Positions 26,258 through 35,796 of a DNA stretch of 64,000 bases are shown in pieces. The stretch is from Myxococcales bacterium (GTDB lineage: Bacteria; Myxococcota_A; Polyangia; Haliangiales; Haliangiaceae): NCBI GenBank assembly GCA_016720595.1, contig JADKKI010000002.1, positions 248,001-312,000 on the forward strand, read 5' to 3'. The number at the start of each line of letters is the position of its first letter. Position 1 is the stretch's first letter. The translations under genes and the position numbers were made by a program. The notes under the pieces were generated by a model. That model worked only from the letters and a program-made list of their open reading frames with translations, made no database searches and was not told the origin of the DNA.

Positions 26258-28054
26258 ATGACTGCGGTTGGAACCACGTCGGGAACCCACGCCACGCATG
26301 CGAGCGGTGCGCGCCTGCAGCCGGGCTTTCAGCTCGGTGAGTATCGAGTCGGTCAGCCGCTGTGGCCGCTGCGGATCGCCGATGCCTACAAGGCGGAAGG
26401 GCCCAAGGGCCCCGCGACGATCTACGTGATCCACGCGAAGATCTCCTCGAACCCCACCGTCCGCGATCAGATCGTCGCGGGCACGCGCGCCGCCGCTGCC
26501 TTGCCCGAGCACAAGCACCTGGTGCGCACGCTCGCGGCCGGTCTCACCGGCGACATCCTGTGGATCGCGACCGAGGATCTCGAAGGCTCGCTGGTCAAGG
26601 ACCTCCTCCAGAAGAAGCGGATGGGGAGCGCGCGCGCGGGCAACGCGGGCCTCGGCACGCGCGCCACCGGCAACCTCGTCGTCGGCGTCGCCGCGGCGCT
26701 GGGCGACGTCCACCATGGTGCCCTCGCCGACGAATCGATCGTCGTCAATCGTGCGGGCCGCGTCCGCGTGATCGATCTCGCGCTCGGCGCCGGGACGATC
26801 GCCGCGATGACCGCGGGCCTCGTCCCCCACGACAGCTCGGTGGCACCCGAGGTGCTCGCCGGTGGAGCTCCGAGCGGGCCGGGCGATGTCTACAGCATCG
26901 GGGCGCTGCTCTACGAGTGTCTCGTGGGTGCGCCGCTCGAGCGTGGCGGTCCGCGCCCCTCCGAGGTGGTCCAGGGCGTCAACTCGCAGATCGATGACCT
27001 GGTGGCGCGTGCATGCCACAAGGATCCCGACAAGCGGTTCGGGCGTGCGGATGTCCTCGGCGAGGTGGTCGGCGAGGCGCTCAACAAGGGCGGCGCGATG
27101 ATGACCTCGGCCGTGCCGACGCTGTCGACGGCTCCGTCGCTCGGCGAGCAGCAGGTCAGCCTGGCGGCCGAGCTCGCGACCGCCGCGGCCTCGGGCTCGA
27201 TGAACGCGGCGACCACCGTGGATCGCGCGCTCGCGACCGCGCTCGCGGACTCCAACGAGAAGTGGCTGATCAGCAAGGGCAAGCTCGACTACGGCCCGTT
27301 CTCGCTCGCCGACGTGATCGCGCAGATCGAGAAGGGCGAGATCGTCGCGGGCAACATCATCATGGACAAGGACAGCGGCGCTCGGGTCGACGTCGGGACC
27401 CACGCGCTGCTCGGGCCGATGGTCGATCAGGCGCGTCAGCGGATCGACGATGCGCGCCGCGCACAGGCCGAGGTCGCCGTGCAGAGCCGCGACAAGAAGA
27501 AGGGCGTCGCGCTCTACGCCACGATCGGCCTCGGCGTCCTCGGCGCAGCGGTCGCCGTGTACTTCATCATCAGCGCGGTCCGCGGCGACGAGGCCGCGAA
27601 GAAGGTCGCCGGGATCGAGAAGGTCGATGGCGCTTCGCTCAACGTGAAGGTCACGATGCCCAAGGCGCCTGCCAAGCGCCCCGGCGGGCACCGGCCCGGA
27701 GGTGGAGGCAATCGCCCTGGCGGCGGGAGCTACACCAAGGGCAGCGAGGACATGTCGCTCGACATGAGCGACGAGGATGATGGCGGCGGCTCGAGCACGC
27801 TCGACATGGGCACCGTCTACAACGTGTACTCGCACTTCGGTGGGCAGCTCGGCGGCTGCCTCCAGCGCACGGGCGCCGGCTCGGCAAGCATCGGGATCAT
27901 CATCGACGGCCCCTCCGGCCGCGTCACGTTCGTGAAGGTCGATGGCAAGCAAGGCGGCGCGACCTGGGCCTGTCTCAACGGCGTGCTGCGGGGCATGAAG
28001 TTCCCGACGCTCAAGAGTGGCCGGACGCGCGCCGAATTCGACATTGGAATCTAG
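26258..28054 (+). CDS. Pseudokinase with GYF_2-like domain and membrane anchor
   Basis: This 598-residue protein has the overall layout of a Ser/Thr kinase domain (about 25-280; GDVYSIGALLYECLVGAP is the helix-F region). It lacks catalytic residues: the HRDLKPxN loop reads HHGALADESIVV and DFG reads IDLALG. A GYF_2-like module follows (WLISKGKLDYGPFSLADVI), then a membrane helix (about 422-445), a Gly/Arg/Pro-rich linker and a C-terminal AgmX/TonB-like domain with paired cysteines (LGGCLQRT, TWACLNG). It probably acts as a non-catalytic adaptor. It starts at an ATG and ends 7 bp before the phosphodiesterase gene. Confidence 0.85.
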   Translation: MTAVGTTSGTHATHASGARLQPGFQLGEYRVGQPLWPLRIADAYKAEGPKGPATIYVIHAKISSNPTVRDQIVAGTRAAAALPEHKHLVRTLAAGLTGDILWIATEDLEGSLVKDLLQKKRMGSARAGNAGLGTRATGNLVVGVAAALGDVHHGALADESIVVNRAGRVRVIDLALGAGTIAAMTAGLVPHDSSVAPEVLAGGAPSGPGDVYSIGALLYECLVGAPLERGGPRPSEVVQGVNSQIDDLVARACHKDPDKRFGRADVLGEVVGEALNKGGAMMTSAVPTLSTAPSLGEQQVSLAAELATAAASGSMNAATTVDRALATALADSNEKWLISKGKLDYGPFSLADVIAQIEKGEIVAGNIIMDKDSGARVDVGTHALLGPMVDQARQRIDDARRAQAEVAVQSRDKKKGVALYATIGLGVLGAAVAVYFIISAVRGDEAAKKVAGIEKVDGASLNVKVTMPKAPAKRPGGHRPGGGGNRPGGGSYTKGSEDMSLDMSDEDDGGGSSTLDMGTVYNVYSHFGGQLGGCLQRTGAGSASIGIIIDGPSGRVTFVKVDGKQGGATWACLNGVLRGMKFPTLKSGRTRAEFDIGI

Positions 28055-28061
28055 GTAGGCA

Positions 28062-31000
28062 ATGGCGGAGGGGTCGAGCTCGACGCTGTCTGGACCTGAT
28101 GGCCCGGTCCCGCAGCGATCACTGTCGTCGCTGCGCGCGCCGACCAACGGTCCGCGCAGCGAGCTCGCGAAGGTGATCCCGCGCAGGCCCCGCGTCAGCT
28201 GGTGGCTGGGCATGCTGTTCGCCTTCGCCTTCGCGCTGCTCGCAACACCCACGATCACCGCGGATCGCTGGCTCGCCTCGCTGGGAGCGGGCGCCGTCAA
28301 GGACAAGCACATCGCGGCGGTGACCGTGCGCGTGCCGGCGTTCTCCGGGTTCGACATCGAGGACCGCCACATCGGCAACGGCGGGATCCTGATCGCGCGT
28401 GGTCAGGAGGCGAACGCCGACGACGAACGCAACGCGCGGGCGCTGCTCGAGGCGGCCCCACACGGCGTGTTGCCTTACGTGGCGATGTTCCTCCTCGCGT
28501 TCGTGTTCGCCGCGATCTTCACGCACCACATGCGGCGGTCCACGCGCGGGCGCCTGGTCCGCGTCCAGGTGGTCAGCCTGGTCACGCTCGCGATGCTCGC
28601 CATCGCGGTGAAGGTCATGTTGCTGACCACCTCGATCAGCACGCTCGTGGTCCCGGTGGCGCTGCTGTCGATGATCCCGACCCTCGCGCTCGATCGGATC
28701 GTCGGGCTGGCGACCGGCGTGCTCGGCGCGCTGCTGGTGGCGCTGCTCGGGCCGTTCGATGTCGGGGTCGCGATCCTGATGCTCGTCCAGACCGCGGTCG
28801 CGGGTCTCGTGGTGGCGGAACAGCCCAAGGATCGGGTCCGTGCCGTCCTCACCGCCGGTGCGGTCACCACGCTGTTCACCGCGGCGACGTTGGTCCTGCT
28901 GACCTACCTGACCACGGGCCGGCTACCCGCGCTCCGCGATCCGCTGCACTCGGCGTGGTTCGCCGCGGCGCTCGGGCCCGCGATCGCGACCGTGCTCGCG
29001 ATGCCCCTCCTGCCGCTCTACCAGATGCTGGTCGGTGAGATCACGCGCGGCAAGCTGATCGAGCTCGAGGACCTCTCGAACCCGCTGCTCCGCCAGATCG
29101 CCGAGAGATCGCCAGGAACGTGGCAGCACAGCCTGATGATGGCGAACATGGCCGAGATCGCGGCGAACGCGATCGGCGCGAGCGGCCGGCTCGTGCGCGT
29201 CGGCGCCTACTATCACGATCTCGGGAAGTCCCTGCAGCCGAAGTACTTCATCGAGAACCTCGAGCCTGGCGAGACCAGCCCCCACGACCAGCTGCCGCCC
29301 GAGGTCAGCTGCGACGCGATCTTCGCGCACGTCACCGAGGGCATCGTGACCGCGCGCAAGGCGGGCTTGCACGAGCGGATCGTCGACTTCATGCACATGC
29401 ACCACGGCAACGGGGTGCTCGAGTACTTCTGGGGCAAGACCAAGGAGCAGGGGAACCCCAAGGGGTTCTCGATCGAGCAGTTCCGCTACCCGGGGCACCC
29501 ACCGCAGAGCCGTGAGACCGCGATCCTCGCGATCTGCGACGCGGTGGAGGCCGCGAGCAGGACGTTGAAGAAGCCCGACGCGCAATCGATCGATTCGCTC
29601 GTCCAGCGCATCGTGTACGGCAAGCTCCACCTCGGCCAGCTCGACGAGTCCGGCCTCTCGATGAGCGATCTGCGCAGGATCAGCGATTCGCTGCGCGAGA
29701 CCATCCGGCACGCCAATCACGGCCGGATCGAGTACCCGTGGCAGAAGGCACAGCAGGATGCGAGCGCGAGCAAGGACGCGCAGGAGCCGGTGTCCACGAG
29801 TCCACGGCTCGACTCGCTCGATCGCAGCCCGGCGCGGCGGGAGACCACCGTCAAGCCCGACCCCGCCACGGCCTCGAGTACGGGCCAGACCACGACCAAC
29901 GAGGTCGCACTCGCGGCCACCGCCGATATCCGGCACCCCGACGCCAAGCCCGAGAGCGCGATCGATCCGGCGATCCTCGCGACCGCGCCCGCGCTCCCTG
30001 CCCCGCCCTCGGTCCCACAGACCAAGCCCGGCATCATGCCGGTGAAGCTGTCTCCCGAGGACACCAACCGGCGACGACGATCGTCTGCGCCGCCGTTCGA
30101 TCCGATCCGCGGCGGAAAGCCACCGACGCAGCCACCGGTCACCGCACCCGCGGCGCCACCGAACGCTTCACCGAACGCCCCTGCGAACGACGCACCGATC
30201 GAGCTGACCAAGCCGGTCCGCCGCGACAGCGAGCCGCCCGCGCAGGTCACGCGCCGACCGAACACCCAGCCGCCGCTGCTCGAGGCGTTGATGCCGTCAC
30301 GACGCGGGGGCACGCAGCCGCCGCCCGAGGCGGTGATCACGCCGGCCACGTTCGGCGATCAGGCACCGGCCGCACGGAAGCGCGCCGCCACCCTGCCGCC
30401 GACCCCGATCCGCCGCGCTCCCACCGTGCCACCGCCGAGCGTGCCGGGGCGACGCGCGCCGACCGTCCCGCCGTACGAGCCCAGGACCGCCGGGCCGCCG
30501 CTGCGGGGGGATCTCGATGCCGCGATCACGAACCCGCCGCCGCTGCGCGGTGCGCCCTCACCGATCCATCGCCTGCCCGCGTTCATGATCGACGAGCGCC
30601 CGACCCGCACGCCCCACGAGGACGTGACGATGCCGGCGGGCAAGCTCGACGCACACGAGCTGGCAGACGACGCGCGCATCACGGGGCAGCGTCGCGCCGT
30701 GAGCGCCTCGGAGGCCGCGGGCGATGACGAGGCGCGGAGGACCCAGCCGTCGATCCCCGCTGTCGAAGATGCCGGTCGCACGGAGCCGTCGATGCAGCGC
30801 TTCGAGCTGCCACTCCAGGCGCCGCCCGCATCATCTCCGTCGATCAAGCCTCCTCCCCCACCCCCGAAGGCCCTGACACCGGGCCTCGCGGCGCGGATCG
30901 ACGCGGCGATCGTTGGCGACGAGTGGGGCACCGAGACGCCGATCCGGGCGCCCAGCCCCGCCGAGCTGCGCGCGCTGCTCGGCCAGCCCGACCCGACGAA

Positions 31001-31220
31001 GCAGCAATCGCTCGACGAGATCGAGCGTCTCCACGCCGAGAGCCAGGCCCACGCGCAGGCCGAAGAGGACGCTCGCCCGGAGATCTTCACGCGCCGTGCG
31101 CCGATGCCGACCTCCGAGGTGGACGACGATGACATCGAGGCGGCGATCGAGGTCGCCCCGCCCGCTCGCCGCAAGACGACGACCTCGGTGGCCGTGGCCA
31201 AGCCCAAGAAAGCGGAATGA
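28062..31220 (+). CDS. PgpH-like membrane HD phosphodiesterase (c-di-AMP) with long disordered tail
   Basis: This 1052-residue protein has an N-terminal membrane helix (about 48-66), a short outside loop (about 75 residues), six or so helices to about 325, and an HD domain (about 335-560). The HD residues are present: TWQHSLMMANMAE, YYHDLGK (H385/D386), MHMHHGN and AICDAVEAASR. This layout is that of the 7TM-HD family whose PgpH member hydrolyses c-di-AMP. The extracellular 7TMR-HDED sensor is largely missing. The last 487 residues are Pro-rich and disordered with repeated basic-Ser/Thr-Pro-Pro motifs. The ATG at 28062 is the annotated start; the stop overlaps the next gene. Confidence 0.88.
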   Translation: MAEGSSSTLSGPDGPVPQRSLSSLRAPTNGPRSELAKVIPRRPRVSWWLGMLFAFAFALLATPTITADRWLASLGAGAVKDKHIAAVTVRVPAFSGFDIEDRHIGNGGILIARGQEANADDERNARALLEAAPHGVLPYVAMFLLAFVFAAIFTHHMRRSTRGRLVRVQVVSLVTLAMLAIAVKVMLLTTSISTLVVPVALLSMIPTLALDRIVGLATGVLGALLVALLGPFDVGVAILMLVQTAVAGLVVAEQPKDRVRAVLTAGAVTTLFTAATLVLLTYLTTGRLPALRDPLHSAWFAAALGPAIATVLAMPLLPLYQMLVGEITRGKLIELEDLSNPLLRQIAERSPGTWQHSLMMANMAEIAANAIGASGRLVRVGAYYHDLGKSLQPKYFIENLEPGETSPHDQLPPEVSCDAIFAHVTEGIVTARKAGLHERIVDFMHMHHGNGVLEYFWGKTKEQGNPKGFSIEQFRYPGHPPQSRETAILAICDAVEAASRTLKKPDAQSIDSLVQRIVYGKLHLGQLDESGLSMSDLRRISDSLRETIRHANHGRIEYPWQKAQQDASASKDAQEPVSTSPRLDSLDRSPARRETTVKPDPATASSTGQTTTNEVALAATADIRHPDAKPESAIDPAILATAPALPAPPSVPQTKPGIMPVKLSPEDTNRRRRSSAPPFDPIRGGKPPTQPPVTAPAAPPNASPNAPANDAPIELTKPVRRDSEPPAQVTRRPNTQPPLLEALMPSRRGGTQPPPEAVITPATFGDQAPAARKRAATLPPTPIRRAPTVPPPSVPGRRAPTVPPYEPRTAGPPLRGDLDAAITNPPPLRGAPSPIHRLPAFMIDERPTRTPHEDVTMPAGKLDAHELADDARITGQRRAVSASEAAGDDEARRTQPSIPAVEDAGRTEPSMQRFELPLQAPPASSPSIKPPPPPPKALTPGLAARIDAAIVGDEWGTETPIRAPSPAELRALLGQPDPTKQQSLDEIERLHAESQAHAQAEEDARPEIFTRRAPMPTSEVDDDDIEAAIEVAPPARRKTTTSVAVAKPKKAE

Positions 31221-31798
31221 CCGCGGGGATTGCGCGCACGAGTCGCGGGATCCACGCGATCACCGCACTCGCGATCGTCGCAGGCTGTGGCTCCCCGCCT
31301 CCGCCGCGCACCCCGAGCGCTGCGGTCCGCACCGAGATCCAGGCGGCCGAGACCGCGGAGCGGGCACGGCAGCACGACGTCGCTCGTAGCCACTATCAGC
31401 GTGCCGTGGCCCAGGCCAAGGACCCGCCGAGCATCAGCTTCGCGCGGCGCGAATATGCCGAGACCTTGATCAGCTGGGGCGAGATCCCCGAAGCGATCGC
31501 GCAGCTCGAGGGAGCCGTTGCCGCACGCCCCGACGATGCCGCCGCGTGGCACGACCTCGGGATCCTGCGGCACAACCAGGGCGACGACGTCCGCGCGCTC
31601 GCGGCGCTCGAGCATGCCCGGGACGCGAGTCCGCGGGATCCGCGCCCGCGCGTCGCGCTCGCCGCCCTGCGCTGGAGCCGCGGCGACCGTGCGGGCGCCA
31701 GCACCGAGTACCGCGCCCTGCTCGAGCTCGACCTGCCCGATCGCCTCCGCGACAAGGTGAAGTGGGCCCTGGCCGAGCTGGCGAAGCCCCACCCGTGA
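31217..31798 (+). CDS. TPR-repeat lipoprotein
   Basis: This 193-residue protein has a signal sequence with lipobox (ALAIVAGCG) and four or five TPR-like helical pairs (for example AAWHDLGILRHNQGDDVRAL). It is probably anchored to the outer or inner membrane and mediates protein contacts. The ATG start overlaps the stop of the phosphodiesterase gene (ATGA), showing translational coupling. No specific partner is evident apart from the HEAT-repeat protein that follows after 16 bp. Confidence 0.85.
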   Translation: MTAGIARTSRGIHAITALAIVAGCGSPPPPRTPSAAVRTEIQAAETAERARQHDVARSHYQRAVAQAKDPPSISFARREYAETLISWGEIPEAIAQLEGAVAARPDDAAAWHDLGILRHNQGDDVRALAALEHARDASPRDPRPRVALAALRWSRGDRAGASTEYRALLELDLPDRLRDKVKWALAELAKPHP

Positions 31799-31814
31799 GG
31801 CATACTCGACGGTG

Positions 31815-34346
31815 ATGAAGCGGTTGGCCGCCGGTCTCGCACTCTCGCTCGGGCTCTCCGCCGGGGCGCCTCGCACCGCGGCAGCATGGACCTTCGACTG
31901 GGCGGGCCACGTCGAGGTCGATGCCGAGAACCTGCAGAGTGATGATCCGGCGAAGCGCCTCGAGGCGATCATCGAGCTCGCCAAGTACGATGTCGCGCTG
32001 ACGCAGGCCCACCTGATCCGGGCGCTCGCAGACGACGACGAGAAGGTCCGGCACCAGGCCGCGAAGGCGCTCGGTCAGGGCGGTGCCGTGGCTGCGGTCC
32101 CGATCATGATCGAGTGGCTCGGTGATCAGTCGGCGCAGACCAAGGCGGTCGCTGCCGAGGCGCTGGGCGACATCGGCGGCGTCGATGCCACCGCCGCCCT
32201 GATCCGCTCGCTCGGCGATCCGGAAGCGCTGGTCCGCCAGCGCGCCGTCAAGGCGCTGGGCACGATCGGCAAGAAGGGCAACCTCAACGTGGTGATCGCC
32301 CTGATCCCGCGGCTCGAGGATCCGAAGCCCGAGGTCAAGAACGCCACGATCCAACAGCTCGAGGAGCTCGGCGACAAGCGCGCCGTGATCCCGCTGGTCG
32401 CCAAGTTCGGCGAGACCGCACGAGAGACGCGCCGGTTGGCCGTTCGCGCGGTGGGCAAGCTCGGTGATCCGTCGGCGGTGCCTGCCCTGACCCGGCTGCT
32501 CGGCGATCTCGACGAGGAGGTCCGCACGGCCGCGGTCGGCTCACTCGGATCGCTCGGCGCGGTGGATGCGATCGACGCACTCACCGAGCAGCTCTCCGGC
32601 CCGAGCGATACGTACCGCGCGAAGGTCGCGTACTCGCTCGGCCAGATCGCCGCCACCCCGAAGGCCGGCAAGGCCGGCGAAGATGCGATGCGCACGCTGG
32701 TGGTGAACCTCGCGCAGTCGCAGCAGCGGCAGGGTTCGCGAGAGGCGCTCCGGGTCGCCGGCAAGGCCTCGGTGCCGGCGCTCGTGGAGCACCTGCAGGG
32801 GCGGATCGCCGGTGATCCTGCCACTGCGGTCGCGCTGCTCGCCGAGGTCGGCGATCCCCGAGCCACCGCCACCCTCGCTGCCGAGCTCGAGCGCGGGCGG
32901 GTGGCGATGCCTCTGGTGCTCCGTGCGCTCGGCGCCACGGGAGACCCAGCCGCGCTGGTGCCCGTGCTCGGTGCACTGTCGAGCAAGGATGCGGCGATCC
33001 GGCTCGCGGCGATGGAGGCGTTGCGTCCGCTGATCGGCAGCGATGCGCGCGCCGGCGACGTCCTGATGGAGCACCTCGCCGATGAGGATCTCGAGGTCCG
33101 CGTGCTGGCGGCCGAGTACCTCGGGCTGCTCAAGATCACCGCCGCCGGCCCCAAGCTGATCTCGCTCGCCGGTGCAGGCAATCCTTCACGCCTGCGTGCA
33201 GCGGCGATCGATGCGCTCGGCGCCATCGCACGCCCCGAGGCGACCAAGGCGCTGCTCGACGTGCTCCGCGAAGGGCCGACCGAGCTCCATCGCTCCGCGG
33301 CGACCGCGCTCAGCTACATTGGCGACCCCACCGCGATCGCGGCGCTGGTGAGTCAGGCGCAGTCCGATCGGGGACCGACCCGTCACGAGGCCGTCCGCGC
33401 ACTCGGCTCGACCCTGCGAGGCCGTCCCGATCCTGCGGCGCGCAAGCTGCTCCGTCAGCTCGCGCTCGATGGCAGCGTCAAGGTCAGCCTCGCGGCGATC
33501 GCGGGGCTCGCGGCGGCCAAGGATGTCGGCGATGCGCCGTTCCTCCGTACGCTCGTCGACCAGGCCGCGGCAGATCGACGGCGAGCGGCAGCGTGGGCGC
33601 TCGGCGAGCTCCACGATCTCGGTGCGATCGAGACGCTTGGCGAAGGCCTGTCGAGCAAGGATGATCGGTTCGTCGCCGACGCGGCCTGGGCACTCGGCGA
33701 GATCGTGGCGAACAATCCGAAGGACAAGGCGGCGGCGCCCACAGCGCAGCGCTTCCTCTACCTCGCCAAGCACGGGGGCTGGGCCGCCGCGATCAACGGC
33801 GCCGGCGGTCTCGCGCGCCTGTTGTGGGCCACGCCACGGGAGGCGCGGGTCGCGGTGCTCGGCACGAACGGCAAGCAGGCGCTGGCTGCACTCGCGTTCC
33901 ACAAGTCGCGGCTCGTGCGGATCAACGTGGCCCACGCGCTGGCGAGCTTCTCCGGCGACGACGAGGCGACCAAGATCCTCGCGCAGCTGCTCCGCGATGA
34001 CCCGAGCCAGCACACGCGGATCGCCGCCGCGCATGCGCTCGCCCGCGTCGGCGGTGCGAAGGCGACCGCGGCCCTCAAGCTCGCCGAGAGTGACAGCGAT
34101 CCGGAGATCAAGTCCGCCGCTCGCGCGGGGGCGTCCCCGATCCCCGCCCGCGACGAGTGGCGGCTGTTCTACGTGGTCGACGCGAGCGCCGATGACGCCC
34201 CGGTCCGCCAGGAGCCGTACTTCGTGCACACTCCGGACGAGCTGGTGTGGGCGACCTACACCGATGCGCGCGGAGAGCTCGCCAGCGAGCACATCCCAGG
34301 CGGCGATTCGACAGCGTCGGCAGCCTCACGCGAAGCCGAGTACTGA
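31815..34346 (+). CDS. Secreted HEAT-repeat protein
   Basis: This 843-residue protein has a cleavable signal (MKRLAAGLALSLGLSAGAP, cleavage near AAA-W) followed by about twenty HEAT/PBS-lyase-type repeats of some 31 residues, each with a pattern like DPSAVPALTRLLGDLDEEVR. The last 70 residues lack the repeat and contain EWRLFYVVDASADDAPVRQE. Such solenoids act as scaffolds; no enzyme motif is seen. The ATG at 31815 is preferred over a GTG at 31812. It is the last gene of the run that begins with the pseudokinase. Confidence 0.88.
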   Translation: MKRLAAGLALSLGLSAGAPRTAAAWTFDWAGHVEVDAENLQSDDPAKRLEAIIELAKYDVALTQAHLIRALADDDEKVRHQAAKALGQGGAVAAVPIMIEWLGDQSAQTKAVAAEALGDIGGVDATAALIRSLGDPEALVRQRAVKALGTIGKKGNLNVVIALIPRLEDPKPEVKNATIQQLEELGDKRAVIPLVAKFGETARETRRLAVRAVGKLGDPSAVPALTRLLGDLDEEVRTAAVGSLGSLGAVDAIDALTEQLSGPSDTYRAKVAYSLGQIAATPKAGKAGEDAMRTLVVNLAQSQQRQGSREALRVAGKASVPALVEHLQGRIAGDPATAVALLAEVGDPRATATLAAELERGRVAMPLVLRALGATGDPAALVPVLGALSSKDAAIRLAAMEALRPLIGSDARAGDVLMEHLADEDLEVRVLAAEYLGLLKITAAGPKLISLAGAGNPSRLRAAAIDALGAIARPEATKALLDVLREGPTELHRSAATALSYIGDPTAIAALVSQAQSDRGPTRHEAVRALGSTLRGRPDPAARKLLRQLALDGSVKVSLAAIAGLAAAKDVGDAPFLRTLVDQAAADRRRAAAWALGELHDLGAIETLGEGLSSKDDRFVADAAWALGEIVANNPKDKAAAPTAQRFLYLAKHGGWAAAINGAGGLARLLWATPREARVAVLGTNGKQALAALAFHKSRLVRINVAHALASFSGDDEATKILAQLLRDDPSQHTRIAAAHALARVGGAKATAALKLAESDSDPEIKSAARAGASPIPARDEWRLFYVVDASADDAPVRQEPYFVHTPDELVWATYTDARGELASEHIPGGDSTASAASREAEY

Positions 34347-34385
34347 GCTACCACCGTCGGTTCGCGGATCGAGTATCGTCCCGCC

Positions 34386-34892
34386 ATGGGCTTCCTCGAC
34401 AAGGTGAAGGCGTTCACGGGTGGCAAGAACATGGCGAAGGTCACCATCCCGATCATCGAGCGTCAGCCATCGGAGACGGCGACGTTCCCGGTGACCGACT
34501 CGGTGCTCAAGGGCACGATGGTGATCGAGGCGCAGCAGGCGTGCACCTTGCTCGCCACCAAGTACGAGCTCTGGCTGTACATCGCGGCCAGCCCCGGTGA
34601 TGCGACCGGCACGCCGAACCTCGTCGTGCAGGCCAAGGATCCGGATCCGAACACCAGCTACTCGGACGACTGCCTGAAGATGCCGTGCGATCTCACGGCC
34701 GGTCAGGTGATCACCCAGCCGTGGATGGTCATGGATGTCGACCTCGCGAAGATCTTGCAGAAGAACGGCTACAGCGAGCCGCAGGAGGCGATCGGCGACG
34801 GCCGCGTCCGCCTCGTCGTGAAGTGCATCGCGGACGTGAAGGGCTCGCCGTTCGATCCCTCCGCCGAGGTCAACGTCACGCTCACGGCGTAG
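34386..34892 (+). CDS. Small cytoplasmic protein, weakly Spo0M-like
   Basis: This 168-residue protein has no signal or membrane segment. It begins MGFLDKVKAFTGGKNMAKVT, then has several beta strands (TMVIEAQQACTLLATKYELW, VRLVVKCIADVK). The opening and the early strand resemble the arrestin-like sporulation-control protein Spo0M, but the similarity is weak and I give it only as a hint. It starts 39 bp after the HEAT gene and is convergent with the ECF sigma factor gene, the two stops being six bases apart. Confidence 0.7.
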   Translation: MGFLDKVKAFTGGKNMAKVTIPIIERQPSETATFPVTDSVLKGTMVIEAQQACTLLATKYELWLYIAASPGDATGTPNLVVQAKDPDPNTSYSDDCLKMPCDLTAGQVITQPWMVMDVDLAKILQKNGYSEPQEAIGDGRVRLVVKCIADVKGSPFDPSAEVNVTLTA

Positions 34893-34898
34893 GACGGA

Positions 34899-35579
34899 TC
34901 AGGCGGCGCGCTTGATCCCGTAGTCCTTCGCGGCGAAGCCGGCGAGCTCGGTCTCGAGGACGCGGCGCGCGCGGAACAGCCGCGACATCACCGTACCGAT
35001 CGGGACGTGGAGCGCATCGGCGATGTCCTTGTACTTCTCGCCGCGGAGGTCCGCGCGCTCGACCACATCGCGATACTCGGGGCCCAGGCGATCGAGGGCC
35101 GACTTGACCTCGTCGCACAGCTCGTCCTCCACCAGCGTCTCCTCGAGGTCATCGGTGCGGTCCTGATCCCGACCGTAGAGGGCGATCAGGGCGTCGCCCG
35201 GGCGCTCGGTCGCGAACTTCTGGTGCCGGCGGCGCTTGCGATAGCCGTTGATGAACGCGTTGGTCAGGATGCGGAACAGCCAGGCGCGGAGGTTCGAGCC
35301 GGTCTGGAAGCTGTCCCACGCGCACATCGCGCGGAGCAGCGTCTCCTGCACGAGATCCTTGGCGGTGTCCGGGTCGCGGCAGATTCGCATCGCCACCCCG
35401 AACAGCTCCTGCTGGTGCGGGATGCACGCGAGCTCGAAGGCGGTGTGGGGTGAGGCCTTCGCGGTCTCGTTCGGACCGACAACCCGGAGCGTTCGACCGA
35501 CCGGCGTGGCGGCGGGACGGACCATGCGGGAAGAGGACGGAACGCTGGAGACCGGCTGGCTGTTCTTCGAACGCGACAT
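34899..35579 (-). CDS. ECF-type RNA polymerase sigma factor
   Basis: This 226-residue protein has sigma region 2 (about 60-130, ELFGVAMRICRDPDTAKDLV, then WLFRILTNAFINGYRKRRR) and region 4 (about 165-215, LDRLGPEYRDVVERADLRG with the helix-turn-helix IADALHVPIGTVMSRLFRAR). The linker is typical of RpoE-like group members. The ATG at 35579 leaves a 45-residue N-terminal Ser/Thr-rich extension; an ATG at 35726 would extend it further. No anti-sigma gene is adjacent on either side, which is unusual for this class. Confidence 0.92.
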   Translation of the reverse strand: MSRSKNSQPVSSVPSSSRMVRPAATPVGRTLRVVGPNETAKASPHTAFELACIPHQQELFGVAMRICRDPDTAKDLVQETLLRAMCAWDSFQTGSNLRAWLFRILTNAFINGYRKRRRHQKFATERPGDALIALYGRDQDRTDDLEETLVEDELCDEVKSALDRLGPEYRDVVERADLRGEKYKDIADALHVPIGTVMSRLFRARRVLETELAGFAAKDYGIKRAA

Positions 35580-35741
35580 GCCCTGACCAAAAGCACCCCC
35601 CGTGCCACGGTCAACCCATGGAAACTCCAGCCTGTTCTTGGACGCGAGGGCGTGGAGACACAGCGCGCGTCTCAAGGCGGACGCGAGATCGCTCCCGGAC
35701 AGCGCGAGTGGGACATCATCCGACATACGTGGTCACCTGTG

Positions 35742-35763
35742 GATCCGGACGTCACTCCGGATC
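35742..35763. promoter_or_regulatory. Inverted repeat GATCCGGA-N6-TCCGGATC
   Basis: This perfect eight-base inverted repeat with a six-base spacer (CGTCAC) lies in the 217-bp gap between nnr (stop at 35797) and the ECF sigma start (35579), both on the minus strand. It has no T-tract, so it may be an operator for the sigma factor gene or a read-through hairpin after nnr. The rest of the gap shows nothing distinct. Confidence 0.35.
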
Positions 35764-35796
35764 GCGCAGTCGCATTTGCGCGCGCCTGGTCGGCGC

